30,164 nucleotides of DNA from a virus. The notes under the pieces are model-generated. The model did not search any database, was not told the origin of the DNA, and saw only the letters and a list, made by a program, of their open reading frames with translations. The stretch spans positions 1-30,164 of the IMG/VR virus record IMGVR_UViG_3300010297_000050; one strand, written 5' to 3'. Shown piece after piece: positions 1-6,272 of this stretch; position 1 is the stretch's first letter, and each line of letters starts with the position of its first letter. The position numbers and the translations under genes were made by a program.

Positions 1-177
1 CAATACAATGAGGGCGATCACGTAGAGGTTCAGTATAACCTTAGAGGGCGTGAGTGGACTAACCCACAGGGCGAGGTCAAAGTATTTAACACAATACAAG
101 CGTGGAAAATCCACAAACAAGCAGAGGGTGTCGAAGCTAAAGAACACGCACCTGATAGAGCAGATTTACCATTTTAA
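1..177 (+). CDS. DUF3127-like protein, C-terminal part (5' truncated by window edge)
   Basis: Open from the first base to a TAA, giving the last 58 residues. The stretch GDHVEVQYNLRGREW followed by NPQGEVKVFN and AWKI matches, from memory, the DUF3127 family of small OB-fold-like proteins of Bacteroidota and their phages. The C-terminus is acidic and ends in DLPF, like the tip of bacterial single-stranded DNA-binding (SSB) proteins that recruits partner proteins. I infer a single-strand-binding role in phage replication or recombination. A gene beginning at 30097 looks like the N-terminus of the same kind of protein, so this is probably one gene split by the window edges. Confidence 0.75.
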   Translation, partial: QYNEGDHVEVQYNLRGREWTNPQGEVKVFNTIQAWKIHKQAEGVEAKEHAPDRADLPF

Positions 178-183
178 CCAATA

Positions 184-208
184 GGGGGCTAACCACCCCC
201 TTTTTTTT
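184..208 (+). terminator. Intrinsic terminator after the DUF3127-like gene
   Basis: GGGGG (184-188) can pair with CCCCC (196-200) around a 7-base loop, followed by eight T. It lies 6 bases after the stop at 177 and 13 bases before the ATPase start, so it separates the two units or attenuates the second. Confidence 0.8.
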
Positions 209-221
209 ATAACTTTACCAA

Positions 222-1130
222 ATGCTAATAAACTTCGATAAACATTTAAAGAAACTCAATGATATACGTGCAGGAAAAGTAAACGAGGGCTTACGCTTAG
301 GTGTAGATAGATTAGATAATCATTTTCGATTTGTGCATGGTAATCTTAACTTTATTTTAGGACACGCAAACACAGGAAAAACACACTTAGTATTTTATTT
401 GATGTTTCTATACTCTCAAAAACACAATGTAAGATGGCTAATTTTCTCAAGCGAGAACGAACCATATGCACTTATCCGTAAGCTCATAGAATTTGCAGAG
501 GGCAAACCAATTAATCAAATAGAGAAAGAGGACTTTGAAAAGCAATACGATTGGGTGTATAAACATTTTAAGTTTGTAGATGCTGAGAAAGCGTACACAT
601 ACAAAGACCTTTTACAACTTGCTACTGCTGTAAAAAAGGCGTGGGATTATCAAGGGTTTTTAATTGATCCTCTAAACAGTTTAAAAAAGGATATCCCTAA
701 GAACTCAAACAGCTATGAGTACAGCTACGAAAGTCTTACCGATATACGAATCTTCTGCAAACAGCATAACATTACAACTTGGATATGTGTTCACGCTGTT
801 ACAGAGGCACTAAGAAAAAAACACCCTCAGGGGCATTACTACGCTAATCAACCTATACCACCTATGGCTTCTGATAGTGAGATGGGGGGTATGAGTATGA
901 ATAGAGCTGATGACTTTCTTGTAATACACAGGTATATATACCATGAAACAGATTGGATATACTCAAACCTGTACACAGCAAAAGTGAAAAACCAAGAGTT
1001 AAATTATAAGCCCACGCCGATAGACGATCCCGTAAAGTTTAGAAGTATTTTAAATAACGTAGGTTTTGAAATAGATGGAAAAAATTTAGTAACTTACAAT
1101 ACCAAAGAACAAACAGATTTACCATTTTGA
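222..1130 (+). CDS. RecA/DnaB-fold ATPase, probable replicative helicase
   Basis: 302 residues with one P-loop NTPase core. Walker A is GHANTGKT (residues 47-54). An acidic strand SSENEP follows at 76-81. Walker B-like hydrophobic residues end in D149 (GFLIDPLNSL), and H191 (WICVHAV) sits where DnaB-type helicases have their polar sensor residue. It lacks a DnaB N-terminal or primase domain, so it is like the single-domain phage helicases or RecA-like ATPases. The C-terminus ends TDLPF, the same SSB-type tip as the upstream DUF3127-like protein. It overlaps the next gene by 4 bases (TTGA). Helicase and recombinase roles cannot be separated from sequence alone. Confidence 0.8.
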   Translation: MLINFDKHLKKLNDIRAGKVNEGLRLGVDRLDNHFRFVHGNLNFILGHANTGKTHLVFYLMFLYSQKHNVRWLIFSSENEPYALIRKLIEFAEGKPINQIEKEDFEKQYDWVYKHFKFVDAEKAYTYKDLLQLATAVKKAWDYQGFLIDPLNSLKKDIPKNSNSYEYSYESLTDIRIFCKQHNITTWICVHAVTEALRKKHPQGHYYANQPIPPMASDSEMGGMSMNRADDFLVIHRYIYHETDWIYSNLYTAKVKNQELNYKPTPIDDPVKFRSILNNVGFEIDGKNLVTYNTKEQTDLPF

Positions 1131-1624
1131 AAACAACACTTGAGAAGATTGCAGAGAAGCACGATGATTGGCACAGGATAGTGTTATCGTTTGGGTGCAA
1201 GGAATCAGTAGCTGAGGATATAGTCCAAGAGATGTATCTTTTAATGCACAAGTATATCGAAAAAGGTATAGATATATCTTACAATGACGAGATAAACTAC
1301 TACTACATTTACAAGCAACTCAGGGGTTTATTTATAGACTTGCACCGAAAGGAAAAGAAAATAATAAAAACTAACATAGATACTCTGTCTGAGTTCATAG
1401 ACGAGCAAGGGGAAGTTAAACAAGTAGATATCTGTGGTGCTATGAAGCAAATGGATAACCTGCTTGACAAAACCTTTTGGTACGATAGGACTGTATTCGA
1501 GATAATTAGCGATGGTATGCCTATTGCAGAGTTAGCAAGAAAAACAAACATATCTTACTATTCTCTATACAACACCTATAAGAATGTTAAACAATTAATC
1601 AAAAACAATATAGAATGGGATTAG
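1127..1624 (+). CDS. ECF-like sigma factor / sigma-70 region 2 and 4 protein
   Basis: 165 residues. Residues 27-45 (VAEDIVQEMYLLMHKYI and around) resemble sigma region 2.1-2.2, the core-polymerase-binding helix. Residues 61-79 (KQLRGLFIDLHRKEKK) resemble region 2.4, which reads the -10 element. Residues 124-160 (IISDGMPIAELARKTNISY and on) resemble the region 4 helix-turn-helix that reads the -35 element. Only TTG at 1127 gives a complete region 2, and it overlaps the upstream stop as TTGA. As an alternative sigma factor it is the best candidate in the window for recognising the ACGATATATA motif before late genes. That link is inference. Confidence 0.7.
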   Translation: MKTTLEKIAEKHDDWHRIVLSFGCKESVAEDIVQEMYLLMHKYIEKGIDISYNDEINYYYIYKQLRGLFIDLHRKEKKIIKTNIDTLSEFIDEQGEVKQVDICGAMKQMDNLLDKTFWYDRTVFEIISDGMPIAELARKTNISYYSLYNTYKNVKQLIKNNIEWD

Positions 1625-1761
1625 GAGATTTAGTATATTATTTTACAAAATACACAGGGATTCGCTATATATATAAGAAGATATACCCTGACTGTGGGTG
1701 CGATAGACGTAGAGAAGATTGGAACTCCATCAAAATAAATCGCAATGAAAAATCTGAATAA
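1615..1761 (+). CDS. Small CGC-motif protein (48 aa), unknown function
   Basis: ATG at 1615, overlapping the sigma gene by 10 bases and the next gene by 17. The protein begins MGLGDLVYYFTKYTGI, then a basic stretch, then DCGCDRRRE. The N-terminal half is amphipathic and aromatic. The CGC plus arginines suggests a metal-binding or nucleic-acid-binding knuckle. Similar short proteins are, from memory, common in flavobacterial phages. No function is assignable. Confidence 0.7.
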   Translation: MGLGDLVYYFTKYTGIRYIYKKIYPDCGCDRRREDWNSIKINRNEKSE

Positions 1762-1978
1762 ACAAGATTACGACAAGTGGACTGAGTTTAAAGGCAATCT
1801 TAGGGGTGTGGTTAATAAGCACGAGATTGAGATGATAGCAAAGCTACACGCTAAATACTTTGACCACAAACTTGATATACCTAAACCCTGCGGATGTCCT
1901 AATGACAGAGCAAGAAGGGTAATCCAAAAATACATAAGCGAACTAAACACTTTATATGACAAAGGCATACAAGTATAA
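1745..1978 (+). CDS. Small CGC-motif protein (77 aa), unknown function
   Basis: 77 residues, charged and helical, with KPCGCPNDRARRVIQKYI at about 47-64. It shares the CGC-basic motif with the 48-residue protein just upstream, so the pair may be related in function. It overlaps the following endonuclease gene by 23 bases, which implies co-translation. Not recognised beyond this. Confidence 0.7.
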   Translation: MKNLNKQDYDKWTEFKGNLRGVVNKHEIEMIAKLHAKYFDHKLDIPKPCGCPNDRARRVIQKYISELNTLYDKGIQV

Positions 1979-2600
1979 ACAACCTTTAGACGATGCCTTA
2001 TATCGTAAGCTAAACAAAGACAAGAGTGTTAATCACTTTTTTCAGACTAAGTATGTAGGTAAGTGTATGAAGCTAATAAGCGACTTCCACAAATACCACG
2101 AAAGCAAAACGCATAAGGATTGGGAATACTCCTATAAGTGTTCAGTAGGATTTAAGCAACTATCTTATGTAAGTCAAAGGATACACCTAAAGAATCAATG
2201 GATACCCCTTGACCAAGTAAAGCAGTATGTTTTCTATCGTGTGATAGGACAGACGTGGAACGGATACCAACAGGAACTTAGCATAATAGACGAACTTAAA
2301 GCAGAGTTTACAAACATAGATATAGTTAAAACAGACTTTGAGAAAGACCACACCTATTGCATAGATGCTGAGATTATAAAAGGCGAATACATTATGTTAG
2401 GGATACAGATAAAACCTATCTCCTACAAGATGATGAACACCCCCTACCAAAACAGAGCAAAAGAAAACCACAGAGAAAAGAACAATAACTACGCTCGTAT
2501 GTTTGCCCCCTACGTTTATGTTTACTACGATGATAACGGAATAGTAGATAAGCAGGAAACGATCAATAAGATTAATACAATAATGCACTTAAATATATAG
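1956..2600 (+). CDS. MjaI-like PD-(D/E)XK restriction endonuclease
   Basis: 214 residues. The C-terminal half has a PD-(D/E)XK-type signature: D137 in YCIDAEI, then Q151 and K153 in LGIQIKPISY, with E107 upstream in WNGYQQEL. The QIKP-SY pattern and the later APYVYVYYDDNG strand resemble, from memory, the MjaI family of type II enzymes (MjaI cleaves CTAG). The whole window appears to lack CTAG, which fits such a specificity. A methyltransferase gene lies 2.3 kb downstream rather than adjacent. In the phage the enzyme may degrade host or rival DNA. Other Q-x-K nucleases remain possible. Confidence 0.6.
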   Translation: MTKAYKYKQPLDDALYRKLNKDKSVNHFFQTKYVGKCMKLISDFHKYHESKTHKDWEYSYKCSVGFKQLSYVSQRIHLKNQWIPLDQVKQYVFYRVIGQTWNGYQQELSIIDELKAEFTNIDIVKTDFEKDHTYCIDAEIIKGEYIMLGIQIKPISYKMMNTPYQNRAKENHREKNNNYARMFAPYVYVYYDDNGIVDKQETINKINTIMHLNI

Positions 2601-2601
2601 T

Positions 2602-2742
2602 ATGCCATTACCAACACCAAACACAGGAGAGGACAGAAAAGACTTTATGGCTCGTTGTATGGGTAATCCTACAATGATTAAAGAGTATCATAACACAGAC
2701 CAAAGACTTGCTGTGTGTGCTGTTCAGTACAGGAAGAAATAA
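2602..2742 (+). CDS. 46-aa phage protein with RCM..P..Q..AVC motif
   Basis: ATG at 2602 directly after the endonuclease stop. The protein begins MPLPTPNTGEDRKDFMARCM and continues through NPTMIKEY to QRLAVCAVQYRKK. This pattern (D/E-F-R-C-M, then Q-R-x-A-V-C) is a recurring short module in tailed phages, often fused to head proteins such as proteases, but here it stands alone among early genes. The two cysteines may bind metal. Function unknown. Confidence 0.7.
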   Translation: MPLPTPNTGEDRKDFMARCMGNPTMIKEYHNTDQRLAVCAVQYRKK

Positions 2743-2759
2743 AAAAATGTATAAAAATT

Positions 2760-2789
2760 TTGTTAATAACAAAAAAGTATATATATTAG
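2760..2789 (+). promoter_or_regulatory. Bacteroidota-type promoter for the early cluster
   Basis: TTG at 2760-2762 within TTTTG, a 19-base spacer, then TATATTAG at 2782-2789. This matches the Bacteroidota consensus TTG-N19/20-TAnnTTTG with one mismatch. The start of transcription would be near 2796, leaving a leader of roughly 20 bases rich in A before the ATG at 2815. Confidence 0.65.
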
Positions 2790-2800
2790 CATCATAATTA

Positions 2801-2812
2801 AACATTAAAACA
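2801..2812 (+). promoter_or_regulatory. Shared leader element AACATTAAAACA (copy 1)
   Basis: AACATTAAAACA ends two bases before the ATG at 2815. The same 12 bases recur at 3048-3059, 11 of them at 29456-29466 and 9 (ATTAAAACA) at 18641-18649, always close to a start codon. A-rich leaders without Shine-Dalgarno are usual for Bacteroidota. The exact reverse complement occurs at 29383-29394 inside a candidate small RNA. Confidence 0.6.
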
Positions 2813-2814
2813 CT

Positions 2815-3021
2815 ATGACAGTACACGAAACACATTTTAAAGATTCAGTTTTTTATATCAATAGAACAAAAGAAGGTTCTCATAATTACAACAGATATAA
2901 CGAAAAAACTAACAGAGTCTATGAATATGACAATGCTCTTCAATACTATAAGGCACTACAAAAAGCAAAAAAGGTTTACGCAGAAAAAAACATATTTGCT
3001 ACAAGTATTACGAGAGTTTAA
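2815..3021 (+). CDS. Hypothetical early protein (68 aa)
   Basis: 68 residues, polar, aromatic and basic (for example FYINRTKEGSHNYNRYNEK), ending in a helical lysine-rich part. No known family recognised. It is the first gene after a good host-type promoter and is followed at once by an intrinsic terminator, so it forms its own short, probably strong, early unit. Its leader has the longest complementarity to the candidate small RNA at 29368-29427. A host-takeover role is a guess from position only. Confidence 0.75.
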   Translation: MTVHETHFKDSVFYINRTKEGSHNYNRYNEKTNRVYEYDNALQYYKALQKAKKVYAEKNIFATSITRV

Positions 3022-3027
3022 TAAACA

Positions 3028-3045
3028 GGGGCGAAAGCCCCTTTT
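3028..3045 (+). terminator. Intrinsic terminator inside the early cluster
   Basis: GGGGC (3028-3032), GAAA tetraloop, GCCCC (3037-3041), then TTTT. It starts 6 bases after the stop at 3021. Only two bases lie between its T-run and the leader element of the next gene, and no new promoter is visible, so downstream genes probably depend on readthrough. Confidence 0.85.
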
Positions 3046-3047
3046 CT

Positions 3048-3059
3048 AACATTAAAACA
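3048..3059 (+). promoter_or_regulatory. Shared leader element AACATTAAAACA (copy 2)
   Basis: Identical 12-base copy of the element at 2801-2812, five bases before the ATG at 3065 and immediately after a terminator. It probably acts as the translation-initiation leader of the membrane protein gene. Confidence 0.55.
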
Positions 3060-3064
3060 ATTAT

Positions 3065-3199
3065 ATGAGAAAATTTATCAATTACTTAAATAGCATTGAG
3101 GGTACTATGTACGCTATTGCTATCACAGTTGCCTTTTGGGTAGCCATCTTAGATATATTACTAATCACTTATATTATATCAGCATGGTATTTAAAATAA
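3065..3199 (+). CDS. Single-pass membrane protein (44 aa)
   Basis: ATG at 3065 after the A-rich leader. A short basic N-terminus (MRKFINYLN) is followed by one hydrophobic segment at about residues 16-39 (AIAITVAFWVAILDILLI and on). This is typical of small phage inner-membrane proteins. The function is unknown; early membrane proteins of this size can modify the host envelope or exclude superinfection, but nothing here proves that. Confidence 0.65.
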   Translation: MRKFINYLNSIEGTMYAIAITVAFWVAILDILLITYIISAWYLK

Positions 3200-3324
3200 C
3201 ACCCACAGGATTATACATCGTCAACAAAGGCGAAACGATAGAAGTAATGACTCAGACAGAGTTTAACTTATACTACACGCAAAATGTGTGGTGGTCTAAA
3301 GCCAAAAAGTTTTTAGGGTTATGA
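3184..3324 (+). CDS. Hypothetical protein (46 aa)
   Basis: ATG at 3184, overlapping the membrane protein gene by 16 bases. The sequence MVFKITPTGLYIVNKGETIE then TEFNLYYTQNVWW suggests a small beta-rich fold with an aromatic C-terminus. A longer reading from TTG at 3136 would run far into the upstream gene and lacks a leader, so I prefer 3184. Not recognised. Confidence 0.6.
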   Translation: MVFKITPTGLYIVNKGETIEVMTQTEFNLYYTQNVWWSKAKKFLGL

Positions 3325-3401
3325 AGATAGACTTTGCACAGATAGGACTTATAGGAATCATTATATGCTTGATATGGATTTTGGTCAGTTACAGTATATG
3401 A
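3321..3401 (+). CDS. Tiny membrane peptide (26 aa)
   Basis: ATG overlaps the preceding TGA (ATGA) and its own TGA overlaps the next ATG (ATGA). After MKIDFAQ comes one hydrophobic segment (IGLIGIIICLIWILVSY). The precise coupling on both sides supports translation. Function unknown. Confidence 0.55.
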   Translation: MKIDFAQIGLIGIIICLIWILVSYSI

Positions 3402-3649
3402 TTGACTCTGCTGAGATTTTAGAAACGATCAGCAAGTGGCAAAAGAAATCAGACAACGAGGAACTGCAAAAGATATCAGAAGCAACTGTACGACTCGTGT
3501 TCTATATCAATCAATTAGAGTTAGAACGATACAGCTTTAAGCGTATCTTACGGGAGGAACGTCAATCAGTTATTAGAGCTGTGGAACGTGCAAGACGAGT
3601 AGAGAAAGAGTTAGAGAATTTAAAAGAGAATAAATATGGAATTAATTAA
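3398..3649 (+). CDS. Coiled-coil protein (83 aa)
   Basis: Start taken at ATG 3398, which forms an ATGA overlap with the upstream stop; an in-frame ATG at 3365 would add 11 residues inside the upstream gene. The protein is almost all charged helix (ETISKWQKKSDNEELQKIS, then an arginine-rich part, then KELENLKENK), suggesting a coiled coil. No family recognised. Confidence 0.7.
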   Translation: MIDSAEILETISKWQKKSDNEELQKISEATVRLVFYINQLELERYSFKRILREERQSVIRAVERARRVEKELENLKENKYGIN

Positions 3650-4004
3650 AACAACAAAAAAGAAAATTAATTTGTGTACTGATTTAGAAAAAGATTACGA
3701 TAAAGAGTGCATGAATATAAAGGTGGAATACTATAAGTGTCAAGATGACCCTGACGAACCACCATCACTTATACCACATATAGAATCTACATTTTTAGAT
3801 GATGCCCTTGACCCTATTAAGGTTATGTATGATTTTGATGGTTGTATTCAAATTGATACAGATGGCTATAAGCACATTGATTTAACCAAAGAACATATAT
3901 TGTTTTTGCTTGAGTTTATTAATTATAGTGAAAGATTAGATTTAGAATCTTTAAGAACGACAGAGGAAGAAGTAGAATCATTAAAAAATAAATATGGATT
4001 ATAG
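3636..4004 (+). CDS. Hypothetical acidic protein (122 aa)
   Basis: 122 residues with a lysine-rich start (MELIKTTKKK), an acidic middle (QDDPDEPPS, FLDDALDPIK) and a C-terminal helical part rich in Glu. It overlaps the coiled-coil gene by 14 bases and the zinc-finger gene by 11. No family recognised. The acidic surface could mimic DNA or bind a host protein, but this is speculation. Confidence 0.7.
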   Translation: MELIKTTKKKINLCTDLEKDYDKECMNIKVEYYKCQDDPDEPPSLIPHIESTFLDDALDPIKVMYDFDGCIQIDTDGYKHIDLTKEHILFLLEFINYSERLDLESLRTTEEEVESLKNKYGL

Positions 4005-4116
4005 TAAATGGCTCTATTATAACGAAGAGTCTAATCAATGCTCAATGTGTGGCACACCCATAAACGAGAGCGAATTATATTGTAGTGGAACTTGTTTTGA
4101 AGCAGACCTAAGATGA
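3994..4116 (+). CDS. Zinc-finger micro-protein (40 aa)
   Basis: ATG at 3994. It contains CSMCGTPINESELYCSGTC, a CxxC-x12-CxxxC zinc-ribbon pattern near the C-terminal end. Its stop overlaps the next start as ATGA (4113-4116), coupling it to the exonuclease gene. Likely a DNA- or protein-binding zinc knuckle. Confidence 0.65.
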   Translation: MDYSKWLYYNEESNQCSMCGTPINESELYCSGTCFEADLR

Positions 4117-4886
4117 GCGAGATAACACTACTAAATGGGGAACGCTTTAAGAAAGACACCCTCATAGATTTATTAAGAGAAGATGAGTTTTACTATGGGT
4201 ATATGGCTAAGGCAGCCCTAAGCTCATCATCAATCAAGATGCTACACCAAAGCCCAAAGAAGTATAAGTTTGTTACAGACTATGGTTCGCCTGAATCTCA
4301 ACCATTAAGAGATGGGTGGTTGTTTCATACAGCAATCTTAGAACCTGATGTATTTAATGACCAAATCTTTGTAGATGTGCAAAGCAAGAACACAAAGAAG
4401 TATAAGGAAGCATTAGCAGAGCATGGCAAAGTGTTCACTCAAAAAGAGAAACGAGATGCTGAAAGGTTAGCTGATGCGTTCCTAAGAAACGAACAGGCAT
4501 TAAGACTCTTAGATAATAGCGAGTTTGAAGTACCTGCCTGTGGTATGATAGGTGGTTATCCCTTTAGAGCAAAAGCAGACGTATTAGGTAAAAACAAAAT
4601 CGTTGACCTAAAGACCACAACTGATATAAAGGGCTTCCCTTACTCAGCTCGTAAGTATGGATACGATATACAAGTGTACATCTACTGCTCATTGTTCAAT
4701 GTACCTTATAGCGAGTTTAAATTCGGTGTAATGGATAAGGGAACTCTTGACATAGCGATATACGATGTATCGGAAGAGTTTTACAATGAGGGTAAAAGAA
4801 AAACACACGAAGCCATAGAAGTTTTTGAAACATTTTTTATACATGGCGCAGATTTAGATAATTACACTTATACAGGTACGCTATGA
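4113..4886 (+). CDS. RecE-like PD-(D/E)XK exonuclease
   Basis: 257 residues. Seen: LRDGWLFHTAILEP with H72, then FRAKADVL with D156, IVDLKTTTD with D165 and K167, then YGYDIQVYIYCS with Q187. This order (His, D, DxK, Q-x-x-x-Y) is that of RecB/RecE/lambda-exonuclease-like nucleases, best matching RecE or exonuclease VIII-like phage proteins. It would resect 5' ends to feed single-strand annealing. No Erf/RecT/Sak-type annealase is recognisable in the window. ATGA overlaps on both sides. Confidence 0.75.
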   Translation: MSEITLLNGERFKKDTLIDLLREDEFYYGYMAKAALSSSSIKMLHQSPKKYKFVTDYGSPESQPLRDGWLFHTAILEPDVFNDQIFVDVQSKNTKKYKEALAEHGKVFTQKEKRDAERLADAFLRNEQALRLLDNSEFEVPACGMIGGYPFRAKADVLGKNKIVDLKTTTDIKGFPYSARKYGYDIQVYIYCSLFNVPYSEFKFGVMDKGTLDIAIYDVSEEFYNEGKRKTHEAIEVFETFFIHGADLDNYTYTGTL

Positions 4887-5587
4887 ATGTAAATCAAATA
4901 TATAATGGGGATTGTGTTGAATTAACATCACAATTAGAAGATAAGAGTATAGATTGTGTAATAACATCCCCCCCTTATTTTAATAGTAATAAAAAATATC
5001 AAAGAGGTACAGGATTTCACTACACACAGGATATTGGCGAACCTTTATTTGTTATTCAAGATTTTTTTGATTTAATAAAAAATAAATTAAAGGATGAAGG
5101 TGTTATATGTTTAAACTTAGGTTTTAGTTATGGCGAAACGGGTGTAATGCGCCCTTTTGATATATTAGAAAGACTTAGAAAAAAACAAGGTTATTTTGTT
5201 AATGATATATTGATATGGCACAAAAACAATCCTATACCATTACAAAACAGATTAACAAACGCAATAGAGTATATTTTTGTTTTATCTAAAATCCCTCAAA
5301 TTAAATATCAAACAAAAGAATACACTCATAATGTGTTTAAATTCCCTGTCGATAAAGGTAATGGCGTTCACAGTGCTGTGTTCCCCTTAGAATTACCTAA
5401 AATTTGTTTAGAACATTTTACAAAAGAAAACGATTTAGTTTTAGACCCTTTTATGGGTAGCGGAACAACTGCTTTAGCTTGTATGAATATGAATAGAAAT
5501 TATATTGGATTTGAGATAAATAAAGACTACATAAAACATAGCGAAAAGAGATTAAAAGAAAACACATCACAAACAGAATTATTTTAA
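4883..5587 (+). CDS. DNA methyltransferase, beta-class, SPPY type (probably N4-cytosine)
   Basis: 234 residues. Catalytic motif IV is TSPPY at residues 28-32 near the N-terminus; the SAM-binding motif I is DPFMGSGTT (188-196) near the C-terminus; NAIEYIFVL (126-134) lies between. Motif IV before motif I defines the beta class, and SPPY rather than DPPY favours N4-methylcytosine. M.MjaI and M.MthZI, the N4mC enzymes for CTAG, are of this general type, so it might pair with the MjaI-like nuclease at 1956. It could also be a solitary anti-restriction methylase. Specificity is unknown from sequence. Confidence 0.8.
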   Translation: MNVNQIYNGDCVELTSQLEDKSIDCVITSPPYFNSNKKYQRGTGFHYTQDIGEPLFVIQDFFDLIKNKLKDEGVICLNLGFSYGETGVMRPFDILERLRKKQGYFVNDILIWHKNNPIPLQNRLTNAIEYIFVLSKIPQIKYQTKEYTHNVFKFPVDKGNGVHSAVFPLELPKICLEHFTKENDLVLDPFMGSGTTALACMNMNRNYIGFEINKDYIKHSEKRLKENTSQTELF

Positions 5588-5588
5588 T

Positions 5589-6062
5589 ATGACGTACACA
5601 AAAGACATTAAGACACGATTAGAAAAAATCATCAAAGAACACTTAGGTATAGATATAACTGAGAACAATCGTAAGCACAAAACAGTAAGGGGTAGGATGA
5701 TGGCTTATAGAATAATGAGAGAGCAGGAAGTGATTAAAAGACATATCTCAGAATCATTTAAGCAAAACCACGCAACTGTCATCTATCACTTAGATAGGTT
5801 TACTCATTACTACAAACACGATAAAGACTTTAGATCAGACTACGATAAAGTATATAGGGTGTTCTATAATCTAAAAGACGAACCGATAGAAACGATTGAG
5901 AAGCGAATAATTAACCCTTTGTACTCACTTATAGACCAAGTACCTGAGGAACGCAGAGATGACGTTAAAACACGCTTAGAAGCTATGTTAGTAGGGTTTA
6001 ATATACAACCGAGAAACCAACAAGCGACTATATACGATGCAAACGCAATCTCAACAGAATGA
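5589..6062 (+). CDS. DnaA domain-IV-like DNA-binding protein
   Basis: 157 residues. Residues 25-70 (ENNRKHKTVRGRMMAYRIM through ISESFKQNHATVIYHLDRF) resemble the DnaA C-terminal DNA-binding domain, whose signature is an R-x-x-A-M-Y helix followed by a DHxTV-like loop, here NHATV. There is no AAA+ ATPase domain. I infer a replication initiator or regulator binding phage DNA. It sits one base after the methyltransferase stop. A transcriptional regulator remains possible. Confidence 0.6.
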   Translation: MTYTKDIKTRLEKIIKEHLGIDITENNRKHKTVRGRMMAYRIMREQEVIKRHISESFKQNHATVIYHLDRFTHYYKHDKDFRSDYDKVYRVFYNLKDEPIETIEKRIINPLYSLIDQVPEERRDDVKTRLEAMLVGFNIQPRNQQATIYDANAISTE

Positions 6063-6070
6063 TACTATAT

Positions 6071-6163
6071 ATGGACTTTAGTGGGTTCTTAACAACAGCA
6101 GTATTATGTGCCTTCTGTTGGTTTATAGGATACCTAAAAGGATACGAAGATGGAAAAAAATAA
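6071..6163 (+). CDS. Tiny membrane protein (30 aa)
   Basis: ATG at 6071, 8 bases after the previous stop. One hydrophobic segment (FLTTAVLCAFCWFIGYL) and a charged tail KGYEDGKK. It overlaps the next gene by 14 bases. Function unknown. Confidence 0.5.
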   Translation: MDFSGFLTTAVLCAFCWFIGYLKGYEDGKK

Positions 6164-6272
6164 CTTTATATGTATTGACGATGAATTTACATACACACGC
6201 TGCGTGTTTCAATGCAACGACTGCGCACTATACGAAAAACAATTAGATGAAACGAAAAAAGACAAGAGCTGA
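6150..6272 (+). CDS. Cysteine-rich micro-protein (40 aa)
   Basis: ATG at 6150. It contains CIDDEFTYTRCVFQCNDC, with four cysteines including CxxxCxxC, so probably a small zinc-binding module, followed by a lysine-rich tail. It overlaps the next gene by 26 bases. Not recognised. Confidence 0.5.
   Translation: MEKNNFICIDDEFTYTRCVFQCNDCALYEKQLDETKKDKS

Noticed and set aside
210-217. TAACTTTA before the ATPase gene as a host-type promoter
   Set aside because: It lies too close to the ATG at 222 for a normal start and has no TTG at -33.
3136-3183. Upstream TTG start for the 46-aa protein
   Set aside because: It would lie deep in the membrane protein gene without a leader; ATG at 3184 fits the overlap style of its neighbours.
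6064-6073. ACTATATATG near the 6071 start as another late promoter
   Set aside because: No A-tract box at the right spacing, the box overlaps the start codon, and the gene is an early one.
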